From assembly GCA_020849195.1 (NCBI GenBank), contig JADLGT010000184.1, forward strand, positions 1-7,096: a stretch of 7,096 nucleotides of DNA, written 5' to 3'. The DNA is from Bacteroidia bacterium. Its GTDB lineage: Bacteria > Bacteroidota > Bacteroidia > JABDFU01. The translations under genes and the position numbers were made by a program. Each line of letters starts with the position of its first letter. Positions within the stretch are counted from its first letter, which is position 1. The notes under the pieces are model-generated. The model saw only the letters and a program-made list of their open reading frames with translations. It did not search any database and was not told where the DNA came from. Of this stretch, positions 1 through 6,561 are shown piece by piece.

Positions 1-1353
1 GTATTTAGCAGCAGGCTGGTCGCAAGGTTCGTCAACATTTTGTGCTGCCGAATATAAGTACGTAATGTAGCCTTGGTACACATGCGAATAACGATTGATG
101 TTAAAAAAATCTCTCTTGGGTTTTCTTTCTCCAAAAACAGATGAGTTCGGATATTTTTTTTTAATATACCGGTATTCATTATAGGAATTGATCCCCTCGT
201 CCATCCATGCATGATCTCGTTCGTTACTTCCCAGTACTCCATAAAACCAATTGTGTCCTACTTCGTGGGTAATTACATCATCCAAATCGAACGCATTGCT
301 GGTAGCATTAATAACGGTAATGTTAGGGTATTCCATTCCTGCTCCTGCACTCAATGCGCCATCAACGGCGGTGCAGTTGTTGTAAGGATAATCACCGTTC
401 CAAAGTGAGTAATTATACAAAGCGTCGTTAATATAAGCGGTTGCTTTTTTCCAAAGTTTTGCCTGTCCATTGGTAAATAAAGCCCACGTTGTAACGGTAC
501 GGTGTGTATGAGGTAAATCAACCCGGCTACGGATTACGTTATAACGCTTATCGCAAAACCAAGCGAAATCGTGAACATTTTCTTGTTTAAAATGAAGTGT
601 TTTAATGGCTGTGTCGGATGCAGGAAAGTCATCCGTATTCGGAAATGTATCGCGTGCAAGAGTTTCGTTTGCTTTTTGATCAATCCATTTTTTTTCTTCC
701 TCATCTTGTAAATCGCCGGTGGCACCTACAACATAATTTTTCGGAACGGTAATCGCTACATCAAAAGTTCCGAACTCCGAATAAAATTCTCCTTGTTCAA
801 GATAAGGCATGGGATGCCAACCTTTTTTGTCGTACACTGCCGGTTTCGGATACCATTGTGTAATTTGATATTGCTGACCTTCGTGCCCCATGCGCGAAAA
901 CATTCCGTTTGGTATTTTAACATGGAAAGGCGTAGTAAGTGTAATTTTTTCTCCGGGCTTGAGTCGCTCATTTAAAATGACGCGGGCAATATCAATATTC
1001 GAGGAATCTATCATAAGAAGTACAGGTTTATCGTTTACCCGGAAGTCAAGTTGATCGATATAGCCTTTATCTTCTTCTTTAGAAAAATAAAATAATGTAT
1101 TGCCGTCTTCCAACATTTGTTTTGCCCATGCGGTGTTTATGTTTTTGTAGGCATTGGGCCACAAATGAAAATAAATATAGTTGAGTTCATCGGGAGAATT
1201 GTTGATGTACTCAATTGTTTCAAAGGCCGTAATTTCGTGTTTAACGTCATCCAGCTTTACATCTATTTTATAATTTACTTGCTGCTGAAAATAGCTTTGG
1301 GCACAACATTGGAGCGAAATAATAAACCAGCCAAAGCCGGCAATCGTTTTCAA
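1..1353 (-). CDS. Secreted M1 family zinc metallopeptidase (aminopeptidase-like), C-terminus outside window
   Basis: The reverse strand carries an uninterrupted frame of 451 codons that leaves the window at its left edge, so the C-terminal part is missing. The zinc site is complete: HEVGH at residues 363-367 followed by 18 residues and Glu386, the M1 pattern HExxH-x18-E. Upstream, GAGMEYP at 337-343 is the family's substrate-binding GAMEN-type motif, with Glu341 the likely N-terminus-binding residue. The catalytic tyrosine normally lies 80-90 residues after the HExxH motif and may be just outside. Residues 1-19 (MKTIAGFGWFIISLQCCAQ) look like a signal peptide cut after Ala-Gln, so the enzyme is probably exported and trims peptides outside the cytoplasm. 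No ATG or GTG start exists in this frame; TTG at 1353 was chosen because it gives a compact signal peptide behind an A-rich leader, but TTG at 1380 is also possible. The gene follows the thioredoxin-like gene by about 42 bases on the same strand and may be cotranscribed with it. Family assignment is firm; the physiological substrate is unknown. Confidence 0.93.
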   Translation of the reverse strand, partial: MKTIAGFGWFIISLQCCAQSYFQQQVNYKIDVKLDDVKHEITAFETIEYINNSPDELNYIYFHLWPNAYKNINTAWAKQMLEDGNTLFYFSKEEDKGYIDQLDFRVNDKPVLLMIDSSNIDIARVILNERLKPGEKITLTTPFHVKIPNGMFSRMGHEGQQYQITQWYPKPAVYDKKGWHPMPYLEQGEFYSEFGTFDVAITVPKNYVVGATGDLQDEEEKKWIDQKANETLARDTFPNTDDFPASDTAIKTLHFKQENVHDFAWFCDKRYNVIRSRVDLPHTHRTVTTWALFTNGQAKLWKKATAYINDALYNYSLWNGDYPYNNCTAVDGALSAGAGMEYPNITVINATSNAFDLDDVITHEVGHNWFYGVLGSNERDHAWMDEGINSYNEYRYIKKKYPNSSVFGERKPKRDFFNINRYSHVYQGYITYLYSAAQNVDEPCDQPAAKY

Positions 1354-1395
1354 GAGAGGTATTTTAGTTTTACAAAACAACAGTTATGCAGTAAT

Positions 1396-2544
1396 TTATT
1401 TAAACAATTCGGTCAATTTAGTCTCTAAACTTTCGGCACGCAAGCCTTTGGCAATAATTTTTTGTTCTTTATCAAGTAAAATTGTTTGCGGAATGCTTTG
1501 GATGCCATATAGTTTTGCTGCAGCCGATTGCCATCCGCCTAAGTCGCTTATTTGTGCCCATTCCAATTTATCTTTTTTTATTGCTTCTATCCATTTGTTT
1601 TTATCTTCATCAAGCGACACACCGAGTATTTCTAATCCTTTGGGATGAAATTTTTTGTATAGCTTAACCATATTGGGGCTTTCGGCACGGCAGGGGCCGC
1701 ACCACGATGCCCAAAAATCAATTAACAGTATTTTCCCTTTAAACGAGGACAACGATAAGGCTTTTCCTTCGGGCGTATTAAAGGTAAAATCGGGAGCAGG
1801 CGCCCCAATTGCCGTTTGAAACATAGTAACCACGCTTTGATGAAAAGACTGAGTTTGTGGCGAGTGCGGGTATTTTTTCAAAAGAGCTTCATCTACTAGT
1901 TTATATTGTGCGGCATATCCATCTTCGCTGTAATCGGGCATAAGCTGCTGCAAGGCAATCATCGAAACAAGAGAGGAAGAATTTTTATTAATAAAATCAA
2001 GTAAATAATTATTGAGGCGTTTCGCTTCAGTATTAAATTTTGTTTCTGCATCTGCCGAAAACTCTTCGATTTTTTTTGCATCTCCTTTATTTAAATTAGC
2101 ATAAGCCTCATACGATCGCATCATCGAATCGCGTGCCTGGTAGCTGCGTTTAGCCGTTTCATTCAGCTCCCAAAATAATTTGGAGTCGGGCGATCCTTCA
2201 ACTTTAAAGGTGTTTCCTAAATCACGAGCATCGCCTGTAACAGATACGTGTTGGGATGAATCGAGTACTAACATTGCAAAATTTGCTTTTGTAATACGCA
2301 AGCGGTAAAAGCCGGGTCTTGGATTGGCATTTAGAAATGTGAATTCGCCGGCTTCGCTGAGGGTGGCGGTATCAATAACATCTATACCCTGAGCCGTCAT
2401 TTGTTCGAGATACAATTGCTCGTTACTCGAATTGCTTAGCTTTCCATTAAGCTCAAAGCCTGTTTTTTCTGACTTTTGATTTTTATTTTCTGCACACGAC
2501 AAAATCAGGATTGTGTATGCAAAAATAAGTATCGCTTTTTTCAT
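1396..2544 (-). CDS. Thioredoxin-like (TlpA/ResA-type) lipoprotein with DUF4369-like N-terminus
   Basis: This 382-residue protein is a predicted lipoprotein thiol-disulfide oxidoreductase. Residues 1-17 (MKKAILIFAYTILILSC) form a signal peptide with lipobox ILSC, so Cys17 would be acylated and the protein held on a membrane facing the periplasm. Residues about 28-130 are a beta-rich segment like the DUF4369 domain that often precedes TlpA domains in Bacteroidota, and 130-245 is a helical linker. Residues about 245-382 are the thioredoxin fold: WCGPC with redox cysteines Cys282 and Cys285, and the cis-proline loop SIPQT with Pro352. Such proteins reduce or exchange disulfides of exported proteins, sometimes for cytochrome c maturation; the partner here cannot be read from the sequence. 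The ATG at 2544 is supported by the signal peptide. Its upstream neighbour on the same strand is the antitoxin gene, 27 bases away, so it may receive transcription from that operon. I saw no convincing promoter of its own. A short duplication overlaps its start codon and is listed separately. Confidence 0.93.
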   Translation of the reverse strand: MKKAILIFAYTILILSCAENKNQKSEKTGFELNGKLSNSSNEQLYLEQMTAQGIDVIDTATLSEAGEFTFLNANPRPGFYRLRITKANFAMLVLDSSQHVSVTGDARDLGNTFKVEGSPDSKLFWELNETAKRSYQARDSMMRSYEAYANLNKGDAKKIEEFSADAETKFNTEAKRLNNYLLDFINKNSSSLVSMIALQQLMPDYSEDGYAAQYKLVDEALLKKYPHSPQTQSFHQSVVTMFQTAIGAPAPDFTFNTPEGKALSLSSFKGKILLIDFWASWCGPCRAESPNMVKLYKKFHPKGLEILGVSLDEDKNKWIEAIKKDKLEWAQISDLGGWQSAAAKLYGIQSIPQTILLDKEQKIIAKGLRAESLETKLTELFK

Positions 2545-2566
2545 AGTTATAGCTATCGCTTTTTTC
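2530..2566 (-). repeat. Two 13-bp direct repeats around the lipoprotein start codon
   Basis: The 13-mer TATCGCTTTTTTC (plus strand) occurs at 2530-2542 and again at 2554-2566, an offset of 24 bases. The first copy encodes the start of the thioredoxin-like lipoprotein (ATG AAA AAA GCG ATA). The second lies just upstream in the leader and carries its own ATG at 2569-2567, but one extra G puts that ATG out of frame with the gene. It looks like a local duplication of the translation start. Confidence 0.8.
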
Positions 2567-2571
2567 CATCA

Positions 2572-2874
2572 TTACAGTTGAAGTGTCAATTTCAAATGTC
2601 CGCCAAGTCCTTGCCGGATTATTTTCATTAATGTCGAAAGGCGAATGTCAGATGAGTTGTTTTCAATTCGTGAAATATAGGATTTGTTTGTTCCGCATTT
2701 TTCTGCAAGCTCTTCTTGTGTCATACCGAGTTTAGTTCGTGCTTCTTCAAGCAAAACACCAAGTCTAAATGCTTCAAACTGCTGCTCCCATTCTTCGCGT
2801 TTAGGATGTCCTTTTTTACCATACTTTTTGTCAAGTAGTTGGTCTAACGTAGTGGTATTACTTTTTGCTTTCAT
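2572..2874 (-). CDS. XRE-family antitoxin (HigA-like) of a type II toxin-antitoxin module
   Basis: The 100-residue product has an N-terminal charged segment (1-40) and a Cro/C1-type helix-turn-helix at about 51-72 (MTQEELAEKCG followed by TNKSYISRIEN). It is therefore expected to bind DNA and repress its own operon. Small XRE proteins directly downstream of a RelE/ParE-type toxin frame are the antitoxins of HigBA-like modules and neutralise the toxin by direct binding. Here the gene starts inside the last 17 bases of the toxin frame, the translational overlap typical of such pairs. The ATG at 2874 is preceded by a strong Shine-Dalgarno sequence, so it can be translated even if the toxin is not. 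The frame is intact, with no missing part of the helix-turn-helix. A free-standing XRE regulator is the alternative, but the toxin-like frame upstream makes the antitoxin role likely. Confidence 0.9.
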   Translation of the reverse strand: MKAKSNTTTLDQLLDKKYGKKGHPKREEWEQQFEAFRLGVLLEEARTKLGMTQEELAEKCGTNKSYISRIENNSSDIRLSTLMKIIRQGLGGHLKLTLQL

Positions 2875-3195
2875 ATTGATATTCCTCCATTATTTTAAGT
2901 GCCTTTTCTAATTCTTGTTTAGGTGTCTTTTGAGTTTTCTTTTGAAATGCATTTCCGAGAACTACCAAATTTCCTTTGTCAAAGAATGAAAAAATGCGAA
3001 AAATATTACTTCCAACTTCAACTCTAATTTCATAAAGTCCTTTCGTGCCTTCTAAATGCTTAAAATATTTTTCTGGAATTTGTCGAGTTACCCGAATTAA
3101 GTTTAGTGTCCATTCAATTTTTGCTTGAACATTGCTCGGTTGTTTTACATAAAAGTCGAGAAAATAATTTTTATAGGCTATTACTTGTCTATCAT
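2858..3195 (-). pseudogene. RelE/ParE-family toxin (HigB-like) reading frame without an in-frame start codon
   Basis: The minus strand is open from codon AGA at 3190 to the stop at 2860-2858, giving about 110 residues beginning RQVIAYKNYFLDFY. The segments KYFKHLEGTKGLYEIRVEVG, NIFRIFSFFDKGNLVVL and FQKKTQKTPKQE are what I expect of the RelE/ParE-type toxins paired with XRE antitoxins, which usually cleave mRNA at the ribosome; length also fits. The frame itself has no ATG, GTG or TTG near its beginning; going upstream it contains only GAT, TAT, ACT, ATA, ATT, TGC and CTT before a TAA at 3214-3212. The ATG at 3195-3193 lies where the promoter predicts the start, but it is out of frame and reads Met-Ile-Asp-Lys-stop. 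One inserted base between 3193 and 3190, or removal of two, would join it to the toxin frame. It is therefore a toxin inactivated at its start, a sequencing error, or a gene using ATT or ATA as start. The body of the frame has no internal stop. It overlaps the antitoxin by 17 bases. Confidence 0.8.
2883..2888 (-). promoter_or_regulatory. Strong ribosome binding site of the antitoxin gene
   Basis: GGAGGA on the minus strand ends 8 bases before the antitoxin ATG. It stands out because the other genes here have A-rich or weak leaders, as is usual in Bacteroidota. It would let the antitoxin be translated independently of the toxin frame it overlaps. Confidence 0.7.
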
Positions 3196-3206
3196 AAGTT
3201 ATAATG

Positions 3207-3237
3207 CAAAGTTAACTATTCAGACAACTATTCCAAA
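3207..3237 (-). promoter_or_regulatory. Bacteroidota-type promoter of the toxin-antitoxin module
   Basis: On the minus strand TTTG (3237-3234) is followed after exactly 19 bases by TAACTTTG (3214-3207), which matches the Bacteroidota -33 TTTG and -7 TAnnTTTG boxes. Transcription would begin about 3202-3198, only a few bases before the ATG at 3195. It is the only full match I found upstream of a gene in this window. Confidence 0.75.
3214..3233 (-). repeat. Direct repeat between the promoter boxes, candidate antitoxin operator
   Basis: GAATAGTT occurs twice on the minus strand, at 3233-3226 and 3221-3214, separated by GTCT (12-base period). Both copies fall between the -33 and -7 boxes, and the second one touches the -7 box. 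This is where an autoregulating XRE antitoxin would be expected to bind, but the link is inferred from position only. Confidence 0.5.
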
Positions 3238-3316
3238 ATTTATTTTCAGTCTGTTTATCGTTAGGTGATCATTCGTTTGCATTGGCTATAACGGTTCTTC
3301 TCCAAAGTATTTATAA

Positions 3317-4768
3317 TTAGGCTTCCAGTGTTTTTTTCATTAACTCATTTGCTACTTTAGGGTCGGCTTTTCCTTTCGAGAGTTTCATCAGTTCGCCCAT
3401 AAAAAGCCCGATTACACATAGTTTCCCATTTTTATATTCCACCACTTTGTCGGGGTATTTGGCCACAGCCTGTTTCACTAAATTCAAAAGCGCATCTTCA
3501 TTGCTTTCTTGTATCAGGTTATTTTCTTCGGCAATTTGCAAGGGAGTTTTTGTTTTATCGACAAGCATTTTCGGAAAAATAGTTTGTGCTGCAACCGTAT
3601 TGCTTACCGTTCCCTTGTCAACCAATTCGATGAGCATGGCTAATTGCCGAGGCTCTATGGCAAACTTTTCTATTTCTATTGCACGTTCGTTCAAATGCGA
3701 TTTAACGGCTCCCATCATCCAGTTGGCTGCGGCTTTGTAATTGGAAGTGTGTTGTATCAACGCTTCGAAATACAATGCAAAACTTTTTAGCTCGGTAATT
3801 ACCAAAGCATCGTAAGGTGTAAGTTTTAATCGGGTAGTGTATTTGTTGAATAAATCGTTGGGTAAAGCCGGCAGCTTACTTTCTACATCGGCTATGTATT
3901 CTTTAGTAACAATAACCGGCAGTAAATCGGGTTCAGGAAAATAACGATAGTCGTTAGCGCCTTCTTTTGTTCGCATGGCGAAAGTAGTTCCGGCAACTGC
4001 ATCGAAGCTGCGTGTTTCTTGCGCAATGGATTCTCCCTTTTCAATAAGATCAATGTGGCGTTTTATTTCATATTCAATTGCGCGCTGTACATTGCGTCTA
4101 GAGTTCATGTTTTTTACTTCCACTCTGCGACCGAATGTTATTGCTCCTTTTTTCATTACTGAAATATTTGCGTCGCAACGCAAACTTCCCTCTTCCATAT
4201 TGCCATCGCAAACGTCGAGGTAGCGAACCAACTTACGCACTTCGCTGAGGTATTTATACGCTTCTTCACCGGTTTTTATTTCGGGTTCGCTTACTATTTC
4301 CAGCAGTGGCACACCTGCGCGATTTAGGTCGATGAGTGTGTCGTAGGGGTCAATATCGTGTATGCTTTTGCCGGCATCTTCTTCCATGTGAATGCGGGTA
4401 AGGCGTATTTTTTTTTCGCGGGTATCATCCAATTTAATCGTGATGTATCCGCCTGTACAAATGGGTGTTTTATCCTGAGTTATCTGATATCCTTTTGGCA
4501 AATCGGCATAGAAATAATTTTTGCGGGCATATTGATTTTCTCTTCGAATGTCGGAATGTGTTGCCAATCCAAGCCTTACTGCATATTCAATTACTTTTTT
4601 ATTTACCCTTGGCAAGGTGCCTGGATGCCCAAGCGAAATAGCACTTACATTGGTATTGGGCTGGCTACCATATTCAACCGGATCGGACGAATAGGCCTTG
4701 CTTTGGGTGAGCAACTGAATGTGAACTTCTAAACCGATTACCGCTTCGTATGTTTCGTAAACACTCAT
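3317..4768 (-). CDS. gatB: Aspartyl/glutamyl-tRNA(Asn/Gln) amidotransferase subunit B
   Basis: This is the complete 483-residue GatB, the usual length. With GatA and GatC it converts misacylated Glu-tRNA(Gln) and/or Asp-tRNA(Asn) to the amide form in the cytoplasm. GatB binds the tRNA and activates the acyl group. The N-terminus has the family opening YEAVIGLEVHIQL. Residues 147-158 (DLNRAGVPLLEI) are the GatB signature, and segments such as YARKNYFYADLPKGYQI and GSLRCDANISV are strongly conserved. The last 150 residues form the helical GatB/YqeY tail, ending in KADPKVANELMKKTLEA. I chose ATG at 4768 because it starts MSVYETYEAV directly; a TTG two codons upstream adds only two residues. Neither gatA nor gatC is next to it, so subunits are encoded elsewhere. 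Which tRNA it serves depends on whether GlnRS and AsnRS are present in the genome. No clear promoter was found in the 131-base gap upstream. Confidence 0.97.
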   Translation of the reverse strand: MSVYETYEAVIGLEVHIQLLTQSKAYSSDPVEYGSQPNTNVSAISLGHPGTLPRVNKKVIEYAVRLGLATHSDIRRENQYARKNYFYADLPKGYQITQDKTPICTGGYITIKLDDTREKKIRLTRIHMEEDAGKSIHDIDPYDTLIDLNRAGVPLLEIVSEPEIKTGEEAYKYLSEVRKLVRYLDVCDGNMEEGSLRCDANISVMKKGAITFGRRVEVKNMNSRRNVQRAIEYEIKRHIDLIEKGESIAQETRSFDAVAGTTFAMRTKEGANDYRYFPEPDLLPVIVTKEYIADVESKLPALPNDLFNKYTTRLKLTPYDALVITELKSFALYFEALIQHTSNYKAAANWMMGAVKSHLNERAIEIEKFAIEPRQLAMLIELVDKGTVSNTVAAQTIFPKMLVDKTKTPLQIAEENNLIQESNEDALLNLVKQAVAKYPDKVVEYKNGKLCVIGLFMGELMKLSKGKADPKVANELMKKTLEA

Positions 4769-4899
4769 TGGCAATTATTAATTTAAGGTGAGCAAGATAC
4801 AAAAAATCAAGACTGAGAATGGGGCTTCTCGGAACATTATAAACGCAAAAGGGCGATTTGTTTTTATTACTTTTATCAGCTTCTTTTAAGGACAAACGA
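4769..4899. other. Divergent intergenic region between gatB and lnt
   Basis: This 131-base gap must hold the transcription starts of two divergent genes, but neither strand shows a convincing TTTG-N19-TAnnTTTG pair. A weak -7-like TACTTTTA lies at 4868-4875 for lnt and TATCTTGC on the minus strand near 4799-4792 for gatB; both lack a properly spaced -33 box. No gene is supported here. Confidence 0.5.
4888..4892 (+). promoter_or_regulatory. Ribosome binding site fixing the lnt start
   Basis: AAGGA ends 7 bases before the ATG at 4900. It favours that start over the in-frame TTG at 4858, which would add 14 residues ahead of the first membrane helix. Confidence 0.6.
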
Positions 4900-6531
4900 A
4901 TGAGCAAGTTTAGATTACTATCCTGTTTACTGCTAAGTGCTATTTTTTTAAGTGCCTCGTGGCCTCCTTACGGATTCACGCCACTGTTATTTGTTGGCTT
5001 TGTTCCTTTGCTGATTGTTGAAAACGAACTGTTCGTCCATCAAAATAAATACAAGAATATTCATTTGTTTTTATACACCTACTTGTGTTTGGTTTTGTGG
5101 AATTTTTCGGTGAGCTGGTGGTTGTATTTTGCTTCGGGGGGCGGCGCTGTAATGGCCATCACAGCTAATACACTACTCATGTCTATTACTTTTACAATTG
5201 CCCATATTATTAAAAAAAAGCTGCACCACTTTTTTAAAAATAATTTTGTTCGATGGATAATAAAATACAATGTTGTTTTTATTGTATGTTGGCTCACATT
5301 CGAGTACCTGCACCACGATTGGGATTTGACTTATCCTTGGCTTACCCTTGGTAACGGGCTTGCCGCCGATTATAAATCTATTCAATGGTACTCGTACACA
5401 GGTATGCCCGGCGGTTCGCTATGGGTGCTTGTTGTAAATGTGTTTTGCGCAGAAATAATTAATAGCGCATCGTTTCAAAAACAAAAGCTTATAATATCGG
5501 CAGGCTTGTTACTGTTGTTAATTATGGTTCCAATTGGGATTTCGCGACTGCTTTACGCTTCTTCTGCCGATGTAGGCGAAAAAAAAATAAATGTAGTTGT
5601 TGTTCAACCCAATATTGATCCGTACGGTGAGAAGTTTAGCGGAAATTATATGGAACAATTACAAAAGATGCTCGACTTAGGACGCTCAAAGGTTGACAGC
5701 ACAACCGATTATTTGGTGTTTCCGGAAACCGCATTAACCGAAGACATTTGGGAAAATAACCTGCAACAGGTAAGCAGCATAACCGAACTACAAAAATTTT
5801 TAAAACAGTATCCTCGTCTCTCAATTATAACCGGGGCGAGCACTTCAAAAGTTTATAAAAATGGGGAACCTCGCTCCGAAACCGCACATCAATTTAAAGA
5901 CGGCGAAGATTATTACGATAATTTTAATACAGCACTTGAGCTCGATAATAACGGAAAAATACAAGTCTATCACAAATCCAGATTGGTGCCGGGTGTAGAA
6001 CGTATGCCTTTTCCCGGGCTAATGAAGCCTTTCGAAAAATTAGCTCTCGATATGGGTGGTACAACAGGCAGCTTAGGAACGCAAAAAGATCGTACTGTTT
6101 TTACATCTTCCGCAGGAGCTAAAATATGTCCGATTATTTGTTACGAATCCATTTACCCCGAATTTATTAGTAAGTATTCAAAAAACGGAGCACAAGTTTT
6201 GTTCATTATTACCAATGATGGTTGGTGGGGCGACACGCCCGGATATAAACAACATTTAATTTACGGGCGACTGCGCGCCATTGAAAACCGACGCTCAATA
6301 GCACGGTCGGCTAATACCGGCATTTCGTGTTTTATAAATCAGCGTGGAGATATTGAGCAGCCTACACAATGGTGGCAACCCGCAGTAATAAAAGCTTCAT
6401 TGCCTCTGAACAACGAGCTGACTTTTTTTGTAAAACACGGCGACTATCTCGGACACTTTTCTTTTTATACTTCTCTGCTGCTTATGCTATTGGCAGTGTA
6501 CACACAGTTTTTCATTGCTAAAAAATCGTAA
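4900..6531 (+). CDS. lnt: Apolipoprotein N-acyltransferase
   Basis: The 543-residue product adds the third acyl chain to the N-terminal cysteine of lipoproteins at the inner membrane, using phospholipid as donor. It has the Lnt layout: a hydrophobic half of about six to seven helices (roughly residues 5-225), a periplasmic nitrilase-like (CN hydrolase) domain (about 235-505), and a final membrane helix near 520-540. The catalytic triad is present: Glu276 in VFPETAL, Lys359 in YHKSRLVPGVE and Cys414 in PIICYES. Glu367, eight residues after the lysine, matches the second essential glutamate of the Escherichia coli enzyme. Other conserved stretches are PWLTLGN, GGSLWVLVVN, VVVQPNIDPY and ITNDGWWGDTPGYKQH. 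Start choice rests on the ribosome binding site at 4888-4892. The gene is divergent from gatB, and the lipoyl dehydrogenase gene follows after 30 bases on the same strand, so readthrough is possible. Its substrates would include the thioredoxin-like lipoprotein encoded nearby. Confidence 0.96.
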   Translation: MSKFRLLSCLLLSAIFLSASWPPYGFTPLLFVGFVPLLIVENELFVHQNKYKNIHLFLYTYLCLVLWNFSVSWWLYFASGGGAVMAITANTLLMSITFTIAHIIKKKLHHFFKNNFVRWIIKYNVVFIVCWLTFEYLHHDWDLTYPWLTLGNGLAADYKSIQWYSYTGMPGGSLWVLVVNVFCAEIINSASFQKQKLIISAGLLLLLIMVPIGISRLLYASSADVGEKKINVVVVQPNIDPYGEKFSGNYMEQLQKMLDLGRSKVDSTTDYLVFPETALTEDIWENNLQQVSSITELQKFLKQYPRLSIITGASTSKVYKNGEPRSETAHQFKDGEDYYDNFNTALELDNNGKIQVYHKSRLVPGVERMPFPGLMKPFEKLALDMGGTTGSLGTQKDRTVFTSSAGAKICPIICYESIYPEFISKYSKNGAQVLFIITNDGWWGDTPGYKQHLIYGRLRAIENRRSIARSANTGISCFINQRGDIEQPTQWWQPAVIKASLPLNNELTFFVKHGDYLGHFSFYTSLLLMLLAVYTQFFIAKKS

Positions 6532-6561
6532 CTTCGGGACACTTCTTTTTAAATTACTTAC

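Noticed and set aside
756..971. Possible frameshift in the M1 peptidase suggested by an alternative minus-strand frame
   Set aside because: The peptidase frame translates without interruption through this stretch, with typical family sequence on both sides.
1117..1428. 103-codon plus-strand frame opposite the M1 peptidase start
   Set aside because: It lies antisense to the peptidase gene, which has the complete zinc-binding motif; composition follows the opposite strand.
3260..3266. GTTAGGT as an integron attC core site
   Set aside because: No complementary RYYYAAC partner at a sensible distance on the same strand and no integrase; a 7-base degenerate match is expected by chance.
4358..4732. 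124-codon plus-strand frame inside gatB
   Set aside because: Antisense to highly conserved gatB sequence; no independent support.
4815..4830. Small inverted repeat GAGAA/TTCTC with a 6-base loop
   Set aside because: The stem is only 5 bp and no T-tract follows, so a terminator or regulatory hairpin is not supported.
4858..4899. Upstream TTG start for lnt
   Set aside because: The ATG at 4900 has a well-spaced AAGGA and places the first membrane helix at the expected N-terminal position.
4674..4907. 77-codon minus-strand frame overlapping the start of gatB and the gatB-lnt gap
   Set aside because: It overlaps gatB in another frame, shows no recognisable motif and covers the lnt start; most likely chance.
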